Shown: positions 40,386 to 49,490 of the stretch, piece after piece | Position numbering within the stretch: the stretch's first letter is position 1 | Layout: every line of letters begins with the position of its first letter | Translations under genes and position numbers: made by a program | Notes under the pieces: generated by a model | The model's input: the letters and a program-made list of their open reading frames with translations, nothing else | What the model was told of the DNA's origin: nothing | The model's database searches: none | NCBI GenBank assembly: GCA_963772955.1 | Contig: CAVYZF010000010.1 | Location: 370,630-434,629, forward strand | Direction of reading: 5' to 3' | Length of the DNA stretch: 64,000 bases | Origin: Gp6-AA40 sp963772955 | GTDB taxonomy: Bacteria > Acidobacteriota > Vicinamibacteria > Vicinamibacterales > UBA2999

Positions 40386-41588
40386 ATGTCTTCACCAGTC
40401 ACCGACCGGCCGGCGTCGAAGATCCTCGACCTCGAAGTCAAGGATGCGCGCATCATCTTCACCCCATCCTGGGAAGGTCTCCAGGAAGAGGTTGGTCGCG
40501 AGAATCTTCGCTTTCCGAAGGAGATCATCCTGCTCGGAGGTGCCCCCGGCGCTGGCAAGGGGACGCAGACGCAGTTCATCAACGAAACGCGTGGGCTGAC
40601 CTGCCCGCCCATCGTCATCAGCGAACTGTTGACGACGCCCGAGATGGAGAAGCTGAAGGCGCAGGGCGTCATGGTTGGCGACAAGGAAGTCGTCAGCCTC
40701 CTCCTGCGCACGCTGCTGGATCCGATCTACCGGGACGGCGTCGTGCTCGATGGCTTCCCGCGGACGCCGGTGCAGGTGGAGTGTTTGAAGCTGCTCGTCG
40801 AGAAGATCAACGAGCTGCACAACCAGTTCGCCGATACGCCGCTCGCGATTCATTTCCGCCGGCCGACGATCCACGCGATGGTGCTGTTCGTCAGCGAGAG
40901 CACGAGCATCGCGCGTCAGCTCGGTCGCGGACGCGAGATCGCCGAACACAACAAGAAGGTCGCCGAGACCGGTGACGGCACGGCGATCGAGTTGCGCGCG
41001 ACGGATCTCTCAGAGGATCTCGTGCGCCGCCGCTATCAGGTGTTCAAGGAGCAGACGTGGACGGCGCTCACGTCGCTACGGCAGCTCTATCACTACCACT
41101 TCATCAACGCCGAGGGCCCGCTCGCCGAGGTGCAGGCCAACATCCTCAAGGAGCTCAAGTACCAGAGTTCGCTGGAGCTGGACCCGCGCACGTTCGCGCG
41201 CGTGCGCGCGCTGCCGCTGGCCGAGGAGCTCGTCATCCATGGCCGCCAGGAGCTGGTCAAGAGACTGGATAGCTACGAGCTGGAACACACCCAGCTGCTG
41301 ACCCAGGTCGTGGAGCTCGTCGCCGCGAAGTTCATGCCGATCATCGAGCGGCACGCGCTGTCTGGCCGCGCGCACGTGAACTCTGAGGATCCGATCTTCA
41401 ACGAGCCGCTCGCGATCCCGATGCTGATCGATCTCTTCTCCGAGCGTGGCTATCACGCATCCGTCGACAAGACGATGCAGCTGATTCCCGAGCGAGTGGA
41501 TCTGAAGACGGGCGAGATCAAATACCGCACGAAAGCGGTCTACCGCATCCAGATTCTGTTCGAGGCCTCGAAGATCCGCCGCGGCTGA
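40386..41588 (+). CDS. Adenylate-kinase-like nucleotide kinase with long extensions
   Basis: A 400-residue protein. Residues 48-235 are an adenylate-kinase fold: P-loop GGAPGAGKGTQTQ at about 50-62 and the NMP-binding motif VLDGFPRTPVQ. The N-terminal 45 residues and the C-terminal 150 or so (FARVRALPLAEELVIHGRQE; FSERGYHASVDKTMQLIP) are absent from standard bacterial Adk (about 214 residues). The extension has no motif known to me. It may be a specialised kinase rather than the housekeeping Adk. Intact frame, alone. Confidence 0.82.
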   Translation: MSSPVTDRPASKILDLEVKDARIIFTPSWEGLQEEVGRENLRFPKEIILLGGAPGAGKGTQTQFINETRGLTCPPIVISELLTTPEMEKLKAQGVMVGDKEVVSLLLRTLLDPIYRDGVVLDGFPRTPVQVECLKLLVEKINELHNQFADTPLAIHFRRPTIHAMVLFVSESTSIARQLGRGREIAEHNKKVAETGDGTAIELRATDLSEDLVRRRYQVFKEQTWTALTSLRQLYHYHFINAEGPLAEVQANILKELKYQSSLELDPRTFARVRALPLAEELVIHGRQELVKRLDSYELEHTQLLTQVVELVAAKFMPIIERHALSGRAHVNSEDPIFNEPLAIPMLIDLFSERGYHASVDKTMQLIPERVDLKTGEIKYRTKAVYRIQILFEASKIRRG

Positions 41589-41599
41589 GGAAGACTGGC

Positions 41600-44362
41600 T
41601 CAGGACGAAGGCGGCCCTTTTCGCAACCCTCGAAACAGGACAATGTCTGTCGTCGTCTTGCCGCGGGCGACGGCGAGGCGCGCGCCATCGCGCGACCACG
41701 CGAAATCGAGAATCGCCCGACCGTCGGCGAAGTGGCTCAATTGACGCGGCGGCGCGCCGCTGAGTGGCTGTACCCACAGGTTCGGCTGTGATTGCATGTT
41801 GACGTACCCGATACCGTTGCTGTCCGTCGTCCACCGCAGCCGCCCTCCAACACCGAGCGCGATCGCAAGCCCCGGCGGGGTCAGGCGTTTCTGCGTTGTG
41901 CATGCCGGCAGGTCGCAGACGACGATCGTCGTTCGGTTCTTGTCGTCGAACGACGCGAAGGCCAGCGACTTCCCATCTGGCGATACGTCCGGCGTATAGG
42001 CCTCGAGGTCGGTGAGCTGCGCCGGTGTGCCGCCTTCGATGGGAACGATCCACAGCCGTCGCCTGCCGGCGCTGGTCCGTGCAGTGAAGATCACTGAGCG
42101 GTCGTCGGGTGTGAGCACCGGCCAATCCGCGGTGCCTGCGATTCGTGTCGGCCGCCCTCCCTCCGGGTCAGTTCTCCACAGCGTGTTCAAGGTGTCGCTC
42201 GCACGGGAGACGTACACGATCGTGCGACCATCCGCGCTGACAGAGGGGGCGTCGGCGTCTGCCAGTATCGGGTCGGACGCCGCATTCTCAGGGGTGAGTT
42301 GCGACAAGCCCGTACCGCTGCTGGTGCGCGCGGTAAAGATCAGTCGATCCGGAGCCCACGCCAGACTGGAGCCGTTGGCCATCATGGGCTGGACGGCCGG
42401 CGCGACGTCACGTCCACTCGTTGCGGCGCTGTCGCCAATCCAGATGTCCACCTGTTCCTCGGTTCGCGCGACCGCGAGTCCGTCACGGTCCGCCGTAAGG
42501 CTGAGGCCTTGATAGGTGCTGAGATCGTTAGTCAGGCGTGACAGATCGCCCGAGGGATACGCCAGTCGCCACAGCTGTTGCGGAGCGCGTTGCCCCAACC
42601 GTCGGCTGAACAGCAGAGACGTGTTGTCGAACCAGACTCCCACGCCGGGAGGCGTAAGGCTCTTTGCCTGGACGCTTCCATCTGACACACCGACGAACAA
42701 CGTGTAGCCGGTCAGGACACCGCCTGGGAAGCCCCAGCCGGGAATGGCGATTAGCTTGCCGTCAGGCGACCACGAGAGCCGTGTGTTCTCTCCGCCCGGA
42801 TTCCGGACTGTAAAGAATCCGATTTCCGATCCCTCATGCATCGCGAGCGTTCGCTCGTTCCGGCCCTCAGCGTCCGCGACAACCACCGAGGTGTGTGATA
42901 ACTCGAGGTCGCCTCGCGTGAACGCCATCTGCTTGCCGTCGGGTGACCAGGCCACCGGTGAGTGCACGTCGTCGATCAAGCGGCGCGGAGTCCCGCCGAG
43001 AAATGGCACGCGCCACAGCGTCAACACCACGTTCGGCAGACTCTCGAGCGTGAGATAGTCCACGAACGTGCCGTCGGGGGTGACGGTGACGCCAGCTATA
43101 CGCACCCTGGGACGCGCCGCGACGATCTGCACGTTGCTCGCTGCACCCGTTTGACGGATCCACAGGCTCTCGTCGGCGCCGTCTCGCTGAACGTAGGCCA
43201 CATACCGGCCGTCGGGCGAGACGAACGGAAGCGCTGCGTTGCCAGTGGTCGTCAACTGTTGAATCTCGGCGCCTTGCAACGACAACGTCGGCTGCGCCGC
43301 AGGGGACTGTCGGATGCGCTCATTCAGGTAGTACGCGGCGCCAAGCACCACTGCGAGTCCCATGACGGCCAGCACCAGCGCTCCGCGATGTCGCCCGGCA
43401 ATCGCCGCCGCCAGCTGGCGATCGGACTCCGGGGATTTCAGGGGCACACGATCACTAGCTGGTGCGCCTGCTGCGTCCGTGCTCACGGTCACCGGGTGTG
43501 GAGCGAGGTCGCGTTTGAGCCGCTTCAGATCGGCGAGCATCTCCGCCGCGCTCTGATAGCGAACGTCCCGCTCTTTTTCGAGCGCCTTCGCGATGAGACG
43601 ATCGAGCTCTGGCGGAACGTCAGGATTCATGCGCGCGGGCGGCGCCGGTGTCTTGCTGAGAATGTCGTGAAAGACGACTGCCGGTGTAATGCCCACGAAC
43701 GGAGGCGAACCAGTCGCCATCTCGTAGAGGACGACGCCGAAGGAGAAGAGGTCAGTACGCGCATCTAGTAGTTCACCGCGTGCCTGCTCCGGCGACATGT
43801 AGTCGACGGTTCCGAGCGCAGTTCCCGGGCTCGTGAGTCTGGCTTCCGCCGGCGAGGTGGGGAGTGCCGACGCTCCGGCAGAGGGCGACAACTGGACCTG
43901 CGCGAGGCCGAAGTCGAGCAGCTTCAGATGACCGCGCGTCGTCACGAACATGTTGGCAGGCTTGAGATCGCGGTGCACGATGCCCGCCTTGTGCGCGGTG
44001 TCGAGTGCTTCGGCGATCTGAATCGCCAGCGTAAGCAGCTCGTCGATCGGCAAGCGATGGGAGTGCAGGTGGTCGCGCAGGGTTCGGCCGTCGAGCCATT
44101 CCATCGCGATGAACGGCCCGCCCGCGTGTTCACCAATCTCGTGGATGGTGCAGATGTTGGGATGATTCAGCGTCGACGCGGCTCGCGCTTCGCGCCGGAA
44201 ACGCTCGACTGCACCCGCATCGTCAGCGAGCTGGGGAGGGAGGAACTTGAGGGCGACCTTGCGCCCGAGCGCCAGGTCCTCGGCGAGGTACACGACGCCC
44301 ATTCCGCCGCCACCGAGGAGGGAATGTACGCGATAGCGGCCGACCGTTTCACCAGGTGTCAT
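41600..44362 (-). CDS. Membrane Ser/Thr protein kinase with C-terminal PD40 propeller
   Basis: 920 residues. The Hanks-type kinase domain, residues 1-270, has the glycine loop LLGGGGMGVVYLAED, catalytic HRDLKPANMF, DFG in LLDFGLAQ, and the APE-like MSPEQARGE. One membrane helix (ALVLAVMGLAVVLGAAYYL) leads to repeated WD40/PD40 blades such as FVSPDGRYVAYVQ and LSWSPDGKLIAIPG. This architecture is abundant in Acidobacteria. It starts 31 bp after the LON-domain gene on the same strand. Confidence 0.95.
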   Translation of the reverse strand: MTPGETVGRYRVHSLLGGGGMGVVYLAEDLALGRKVALKFLPPQLADDAGAVERFRREARAASTLNHPNICTIHEIGEHAGGPFIAMEWLDGRTLRDHLHSHRLPIDELLTLAIQIAEALDTAHKAGIVHRDLKPANMFVTTRGHLKLLDFGLAQVQLSPSAGASALPTSPAEARLTSPGTALGTVDYMSPEQARGELLDARTDLFSFGVVLYEMATGSPPFVGITPAVVFHDILSKTPAPPARMNPDVPPELDRLIAKALEKERDVRYQSAAEMLADLKRLKRDLAPHPVTVSTDAAGAPASDRVPLKSPESDRQLAAAIAGRHRGALVLAVMGLAVVLGAAYYLNERIRQSPAAQPTLSLQGAEIQQLTTTGNAALPFVSPDGRYVAYVQRDGADESLWIRQTGAASNVQIVAARPRVRIAGVTVTPDGTFVDYLTLESLPNVVLTLWRVPFLGGTPRRLIDDVHSPVAWSPDGKQMAFTRGDLELSHTSVVVADAEGRNERTLAMHEGSEIGFFTVRNPGGENTRLSWSPDGKLIAIPGWGFPGGVLTGYTLFVGVSDGSVQAKSLTPPGVGVWFDNTSLLFSRRLGQRAPQQLWRLAYPSGDLSRLTNDLSTYQGLSLTADRDGLAVARTEEQVDIWIGDSAATSGRDVAPAVQPMMANGSSLAWAPDRLIFTARTSSGTGLSQLTPENAASDPILADADAPSVSADGRTIVYVSRASDTLNTLWRTDPEGGRPTRIAGTADWPVLTPDDRSVIFTARTSAGRRRLWIVPIEGGTPAQLTDLEAYTPDVSPDGKSLAFASFDDKNRTTIVVCDLPACTTQKRLTPPGLAIALGVGGRLRWTTDSNGIGYVNMQSQPNLWVQPLSGAPPRQLSHFADGRAILDFAWSRDGARLAVARGKTTTDIVLFRGLRKGPPSS

Positions 44363-44393
44363 CGAGTGTTCGACCTGTCGCGGCCACTCTAAC

Positions 44394-45110
44394 TTACTTC
44401 CGATCGAGCCGCTCCACGAGCGCGCGGGCACGCGCGAGCACGCTGTTGCGCTCGAGCAGTGCCTGCCGGTCGGCCTCAGACATGCGCAGGTTCAGCGCCG
44501 TCACGTTGACGAACTCCGCGTCGTCCAGATCCGGGTCCGGTGGCTCGACGCCGAGCGGAAGTGCGACATACAGCAGCTGCGTGAGTCGTTCGCGCAGCGT
44601 GCTCAACTGACCCAACTCGTCGTTCTTCAGCAGTTCCGGCACTTGTTCGACATGCGCGATGCGATACGGCTTGCGTTGATCTTCGCTGGCGATCCGGAAC
44701 GTCATCACCCCGCGCAGCAGGATGAGATAGCGCCCGTCCGCAAGCTTCTCGTACTGCTGAATCTGGCCGGCGCATCCGACCTCGTAGATTGGCGGACGCC
44801 CTTCGTAGTCCTTTTCGAATCCCGGACGCAGGGCGACCATGCCGATGATGCGGCTTCCCGCGAGCGCGTCTGCGACCATCTCACGGTAGCGCGGCTCGAA
44901 GATGATGAACGGCCGCGACACACCCGGAAAGAGCGAGACCTCGGGAAGAGGAAAAAGCGGGATCTCGGACGGAAGCGACGTGGCTTCCGGTGGCGGGTTG
45001 TCGTTTCGGAGAACGAGCGCCTGGGAACCCTCGCCGACGCCCGCGTGCGCGGGCGAAGGCGATGTCAGACAGAGGGCGACAAGCCCGATGGCGAGCAGCT
45101 TCACCCCCAC
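44394..45110 (-). CDS. Exported LON substrate-binding-domain protein
   Basis: 238 residues with GTG start (an in-frame GTG at 45104 is an alternative). A signal peptide (SPSPAHAG) precedes a complete LON N-terminal domain: SEIPLFPLPEVSLFPGV, FEPRYREMVADAL, GMVALRPGFEKDYEG, GCAGQIQQYEKLADGRY. This domain normally sits in the cytoplasm and binds protease substrates; a signal peptide on it is unusual. No ATPase or protease domain. It lies just upstream of the Ser/Thr kinase. Confidence 0.82.
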   Translation of the reverse strand: MGVKLLAIGLVALCLTSPSPAHAGVGEGSQALVLRNDNPPPEATSLPSEIPLFPLPEVSLFPGVSRPFIIFEPRYREMVADALAGSRIIGMVALRPGFEKDYEGRPPIYEVGCAGQIQQYEKLADGRYLILLRGVMTFRIASEDQRKPYRIAHVEQVPELLKNDELGQLSTLRERLTQLLYVALPLGVEPPDPDLDDAEFVNVTALNLRMSEADRQALLERNSVLARARALVERLDRK

Positions 45111-45129
45111 AGTCTAGTGGGATCGAGCC

Positions 45130-45516
45130 TCAGTTGAACGGCCCTTCTATCTTGTAGGTCTTGCCGGCAATGTCCTTGGCCGTGATCCGGACGGCCTTGA
45201 TTCGCGTGACGTCTGGGCGGAACCTCGCGCCGCCTGCACCCGAGAACAGGTCGTACGGCACGTCTCGTTTGGCACCCGATTCCAGCCTCGGAAGCTCGCG
45301 CCGGAACGGCGCCAGCACACCGGAAGGCACCAGCTCGATCAGCCCCTCGGCAAGTGCGTTGCCCGAGCGATTCTCAATCGTGATGTAGGTCTGTGACGTG
45401 GTGAAGCCCACCGGTGCGTTGGGGTCCTGAGCCGAGGCCCCGCAGCCCGATGTCGAGAGCGTAACGAGGACGACGCACGCAACTGTTGCGCACAGGGGAC
45501 CCGACAAGCGCTTCAT
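45130..45516 (-). CDS. Small lipoprotein of unknown function
   Basis: 128 residues. Lipobox LSTSGC is clear. The remainder is beta-rich (SQTYITIENRSGNAL; IKAVRITAKDIAGKTYKIEG) and may be an Ig-like fold that recognises or stabilises a partner. It is the first gene of a group on the minus strand, 19 bp before the LON-domain gene. Confidence 0.8.
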   Translation of the reverse strand: MKRLSGPLCATVACVVLVTLSTSGCGASAQDPNAPVGFTTSQTYITIENRSGNALAEGLIELVPSGVLAPFRRELPRLESGAKRDVPYDLFSGAGGARFRPDVTRIKAVRITAKDIAGKTYKIEGPFN

Positions 45517-45601
45517 ACGCAGCTCCCTTCATGAACCGTAGGGTCGAAGAGCGCCGAACGCCGAAGTACGAAAGGGTCGATTCCTTGGCGGATTGAGCGA
45601 G

Positions 45602-47230
45602 CTAATTCTGCGCCTTCACGGCCTTTGGTGCAAACAGGTCACCGAAGTAGTCCTTTGCGTACCACTGAGGGCGATTGTCGCCGTCGGCAAGAGCCTTGAC
45701 GACGCGATAGTTGAACTCCGCGAACTTTGCGCCTGCACTCCACACAATTGGCAGTGAGAGATCATCCGAAGGGCGATGGTAGTGCGTCGAGAGATACGTC
45801 GCCCACGCCTTGTCTCCGCCGTTCGCCATCCCAGTGGCAAGCATCACCGCCGGAACGCCCTGCTTCACCATCGCGTAGTGGTCGGACCGCACGAAGATGG
45901 CCTGCTCGGGCATCGGGTCGGGGGACAGCGCGATACCCATCGCCGCGGCGGTCTTCTCGAAGGCGCCCTTGAGCGTTGAATGCGAGGCCCCGAATGCGAC
46001 GACGTCGGTGAAGTTGTAGAGCAGCATCGGCATGTCCAGATCGATCGCGGCGATCATGCGATCGAGCGGCACGGTGGGAGCGTGCGCGAACGATTCAGCA
46101 CCGAGCAGCCCCTTTTCTTCGGCGGTGTTGGCGACGATCAAGACCGATCGGCGTGGCCGGTCTGGCGCGACGGCAAGTGCGCGCGCGACTTCAATGAGCG
46201 TCGCGGTGCCTGCGGCGTTGTCGAGCGCGCCGTTGTTGATGCGATCGCCACTGCCGTCCTTCTTCACGCCGATGTGGTCGGCGTGACCCATCAGAACGAC
46301 GTACTCGTCCTTTAGCTTCGGATCGGATCCCTCGATGACGCCGACAACGTTCGGGCTGGAAAACCGCCGAACTTTCGTGGCGACGGAAATCTTCGCGGTG
46401 GCTTTGAGCTCGAATCCCTGGGGGCGACCTCCGTTCTGATCCGCTTCGTCGAGGACCTGCGCCAGCGTTTTTGCGGCGCCGGCGAAGAGAGACTCCGCGG
46501 CGCTCGGCTCGATGGCGGCGCCTACTTTGAGGCCGTAGCTCGGATCGAACGGTGTGCCGTCGCGCCGAACCCACGTCGTCGACTCGTCGCGGGACCCCTC
46601 CATCAACTGTTTCCATGGAAAAGCGCGAGCCGACACACGCGTCATCACGTTGACGATCGCGACGGCACCATGTTGGGCCGCGGTACGTGCCTGCTCGCTT
46701 TGCAGGTGCGCGCCCACTTCGCTGTCGATGCCCTTCGGCGAGCCGTAGAGAGCCACGACGATCTTGCCCTTCACGTCGAGTCCCTTGTAATCGTCGTAGC
46801 CAACCGCCGCGTCTTTCATGCCGAAGCCGACGAACACGAGCGGTGCGCTCAGGTTGACGGCGCCCCCTGCGATCGGACCGCGAAGGAGCGCGTTGCCGCG
46901 ATGCTTCAGCGTCTGTGTTCCGCGACCGGTGGTCAGGCTCAGTGTGGGTGCGGGCCCTGTCAACGTGGCCTCGAGCAGGTCGACATTCAGGAAGTAGCCG
47001 CCGTTTTGCCCGCCAGGCTTCACGCCCTGCAGCGCGAACTGACTGGCGATGTAGTTGGCGGCGATGTCGTACCCGCGAGTGCCGGCTTCGCGTCCCTCCA
47101 GCAGATCGTCGGCAAGAAAGGTGACGTGTGCCCGGATGCGATCCGCACTGAACTCGGGCTCGACGGCGGTGACGACCGATGCGACGGCCGCGATCGCGAC
47201 CACGACGGCGGCCACGCGTGGCTTCCGCAT
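45602..47230 (-). CDS. Exported M28 zinc aminopeptidase with PA domain
   Basis: 542 residues from ATG 47230. Signal peptide (ASVVTAVEPEF), then the M28 fold interrupted by a PA domain (LVFVGFGMKDAAVGYDDYKG). Zinc ligands: His and Asp in MGHADHIG and NNGALDNAAGTA, Glu pair in ANTAEEKGLLG, Asp in AAIDLDMP, and His in THYHRPSDD. It removes N-terminal residues from peptides outside the cytoplasm. It lies 7 bp after the amidohydrolase gene, so they form an operon. Confidence 0.93.
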   Translation of the reverse strand: MRKPRVAAVVVAIAAVASVVTAVEPEFSADRIRAHVTFLADDLLEGREAGTRGYDIAANYIASQFALQGVKPGGQNGGYFLNVDLLEATLTGPAPTLSLTTGRGTQTLKHRGNALLRGPIAGGAVNLSAPLVFVGFGMKDAAVGYDDYKGLDVKGKIVVALYGSPKGIDSEVGAHLQSEQARTAAQHGAVAIVNVMTRVSARAFPWKQLMEGSRDESTTWVRRDGTPFDPSYGLKVGAAIEPSAAESLFAGAAKTLAQVLDEADQNGGRPQGFELKATAKISVATKVRRFSSPNVVGVIEGSDPKLKDEYVVLMGHADHIGVKKDGSGDRINNGALDNAAGTATLIEVARALAVAPDRPRRSVLIVANTAEEKGLLGAESFAHAPTVPLDRMIAAIDLDMPMLLYNFTDVVAFGASHSTLKGAFEKTAAAMGIALSPDPMPEQAIFVRSDHYAMVKQGVPAVMLATGMANGGDKAWATYLSTHYHRPSDDLSLPIVWSAGAKFAEFNYRVVKALADGDNRPQWYAKDYFGDLFAPKAVKAQN

Positions 47231-47237
47231 GACCGCG

Positions 47238-48461
47238 CTACCTCTTGTCGATGACAACCTTGCCTTCTTTCATGACGACCTTCGTCTTGAGCATCTCGTA
47301 AATGTTCAGCGTCGGGTTGCCGTCGATCAGGATGATGTCGGCAAGCTTTCCCGCCTCGAGCGTCCCGATCTGATCCGCCATGCCGACGTAGCGCGCTGCG
47401 TTGGGACCGATGATTCTGTGGATGTCGGCCATCGAGAACACGATGCTGTACGACTTCAGTTCGTGTTCGAGGACCACGAGATCGGCGGCGTTCTGATCGG
47501 TCGAATACGACATCGTCTGATGGTTGGGGTCGGCATCCCAGATGCGGCGTGCGTTGACGATCGTGTAGCCCGCCTCGGTCCCGGTCGCACGCCCTTTCGG
47601 ATCGCGGTTGGCGCCGGCAATCGCTTCCGGCCATGGTTTACCGTCGCGGAAACGAACGGTGTTGTCCTTCGGCCACTGCACCGCCGCGGGTGCGGCTGAC
47701 AGCGTGTCGATGTTCGGCGCGCCGAAGGCGATCAGGCCGGCGACAATCGATCCGGTCTGCGCGACTCTTTCTGCCTGGTCGTACGTCGTGAAGTCCTTGT
47801 TCGGCAGGTGCACCAGGCGAGTCACGCCGGCGTCGATCGCGGCGACCATCGCCGGGCTGCTGACGGCATGCACGTTCACCTGGATGCCGACCTTCTTTGC
47901 CTCGTCGACGATCGCCTTGAGCACTTCGATCTCTGACTGTGGCGGCGCGGGCTCGGGTGTCAGTCCGATTTCACCGGTGTGCTTGATCCCCTGCTTCGCC
48001 AGCGCCTGGATCGCGGCGCGCGCCTCGCCAGGCGTCTGCCGCAGATTGACCTGGCCGGATGCGATGACCCGTGGACCGACGATCTCGCCCTTCTCAATCC
48101 GATCGCGCAACGCGATGTTCGCTTCTGCCGGTCCGCCTCCTGCGAGCACCGTGGTGTAGCCAGCCTCGATCAGCGATTTCATCTGGGCGGCATCGAAGTT
48201 GTTCACGTGCTTGTGGCCGTCGATGAAGCCGGGCATCGCGCTCATGCCCTTGGCGTCGATGATCGTCAGCCCCTGCGTCGGCGCGGGGCCCGCGGTGACC
48301 GAGACGATCTTTCCGCCGCGCACGACGATCGTGCCCGACTCGATCACCTGGCCGCTGCCGACGATGACGCGGGTGTTCGTGATGGCGACGTCTTGCGCAG
48401 CCGCCGGATCCGAAGCGATCAGTCCGACGCACAGGCACGCCGCTGCAAAGTGAATTCTCAT
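47238..48461 (-). CDS. Exported amidohydrolase
   Basis: 407 residues with a signal peptide (SDPAAAQDV). Amidohydrolase metal sites: HKH in MPGFIDGHKHVNN, His in VNVHAVSS, His in RLVHLPNKD, and Asp in MSYSTDQN; a carboxylated Lys is not obvious. The end (GTLEAGKLADIILIDGNPT) is the usual closing strand. Substrate unknown. Upstream of, and co-transcribed with, an M28 peptidase, hinting at breakdown of peptide-like compounds. Confidence 0.87.
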   Translation of the reverse strand: MRIHFAAACLCVGLIASDPAAAQDVAITNTRVIVGSGQVIESGTIVVRGGKIVSVTAGPAPTQGLTIIDAKGMSAMPGFIDGHKHVNNFDAAQMKSLIEAGYTTVLAGGGPAEANIALRDRIEKGEIVGPRVIASGQVNLRQTPGEARAAIQALAKQGIKHTGEIGLTPEPAPPQSEIEVLKAIVDEAKKVGIQVNVHAVSSPAMVAAIDAGVTRLVHLPNKDFTTYDQAERVAQTGSIVAGLIAFGAPNIDTLSAAPAAVQWPKDNTVRFRDGKPWPEAIAGANRDPKGRATGTEAGYTIVNARRIWDADPNHQTMSYSTDQNAADLVVLEHELKSYSIVFSMADIHRIIGPNAARYVGMADQIGTLEAGKLADIILIDGNPTLNIYEMLKTKVVMKEGKVVIDKR

Positions 48462-48490
48462 AGGCGCGGGATGGTAGCAGGAAATCTGAA

Positions 48491-48537
48491 GATTTGTGAT
48501 CTGTGCCAACGAATCAACAATCACAGATCGTCAAATC
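48491..48537. repeat. Inverted pair of heptads (GATTTGT GATCTGT)
   Basis: GATTTGT GATCTGT at 48491-48504, with ACAGATC at 48523 and TCAAATC at 48531 as its inverted partner. It lies between the end of the DUF4159 gene and the start of the amidohydrolase gene, both on the minus strand, and could form a hairpin that ends the DUF4159 transcript. Confidence 0.45.
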
Positions 48538-48547
48538 CAAAATGCTC

Positions 48548-49378
48548 TCAGTGAGTCAACGCGTAGAGCACCACGTTGATGCCCACCGAATAGGCCTCCG
48601 GTGAGAACTTGTAGAAGTACTGCGGATCCTCGGCCTCGCGCTCCCAGCCGTCGGGGATGTCGCTGTTGTGGACCATCACGACCAGCAGCCGTCCGTGCGA
48701 GTCGGCGATGCCCTTCGCCTCGACGATGGAACTGTCTTCGCCGCGCTCGGAGATGCCGCCGCCGCTGCGGCGCCAGAACTGGATTGACGCCATCTGCGCA
48801 ATCTCTTTCACCACGAACATCGACTGCCAGATCGGGTGCTCCGGCGGAAGAGCGACGATCGGGTATTTGTCCGAGGGCAGCACGCGTCCGATCTCTTCGT
48901 CCCATTGCTGGCCCGCGCGCGTGCCCCAGTAGTCGGACGCGAAGATGAAGCCGCCCTTCTCGAGATACTCGCGCAGCCGCAGGACCTCCTCGTCGGAGAA
49001 GCGGGCGGAGCCGCCATCCTCGACGAGGACGTAGGGACACTGGAAGAGGTCGGGATCGGTGGGGCTGACAGTGATGTAGTCCGGGTCGCCGGTCTTGTCC
49101 TTGGTGACGCGCGCCTTTGTCAGCTCGGCGAGGCGCACGCTGAAGTTGATGTCGGCACCGGGATAGTCGGTGCTCCAGCCGCGCTTCTCACGATGATCGC
49201 TCGTGAACATGAGTCGGCAGTGGTTGAACGCGCCGGCGAAGGTCGTCCCGGTTGCGTGCTTTGGGCTGGCGTAGAAGCCAAATCCGCCGCGCCAGATCTG
49301 TGCGTGGGCCACACCTGCAGTAACCACGACTGCGGCAATCGCGCCCAGGGTCACCACGAGGCGAGTGCGTGCGCTCAT
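48548..49378 (-). CDS. DUF4159-domain exported protein (paralogue 2)
   Basis: 276 residues from ATG 49378 with signal peptide (AGVAHAQIW). Same architecture as the protein at 2453-3265: WSTDYPGADINFSVRLAEL, GGFIFASDYWGTRAGQ, and a closing WEREAEDPQYFYKFS block ending NVVLYALTH. The middle region, with ISERGEDSS, diverges. The two copies are 45 kb apart and in different neighbourhoods. Confidence 0.87.
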   Translation of the reverse strand: MSARTRLVVTLGAIAAVVVTAGVAHAQIWRGGFGFYASPKHATGTTFAGAFNHCRLMFTSDHREKRGWSTDYPGADINFSVRLAELTKARVTKDKTGDPDYITVSPTDPDLFQCPYVLVEDGGSARFSDEEVLRLREYLEKGGFIFASDYWGTRAGQQWDEEIGRVLPSDKYPIVALPPEHPIWQSMFVVKEIAQMASIQFWRRSGGGISERGEDSSIVEAKGIADSHGRLLVVMVHNSDIPDGWEREAEDPQYFYKFSPEAYSVGINVVLYALTH

Positions 49379-49490
49379 GACACCGGATTCCAGCATACTC
49401 CTCGCCGGGCACCGGATTGTTAGTCGTCCCGATCGTAACGGGTGATCCCCTGCCATTCGCGCGGTCCGCACGTTCTATGCTGTGGTTCCT

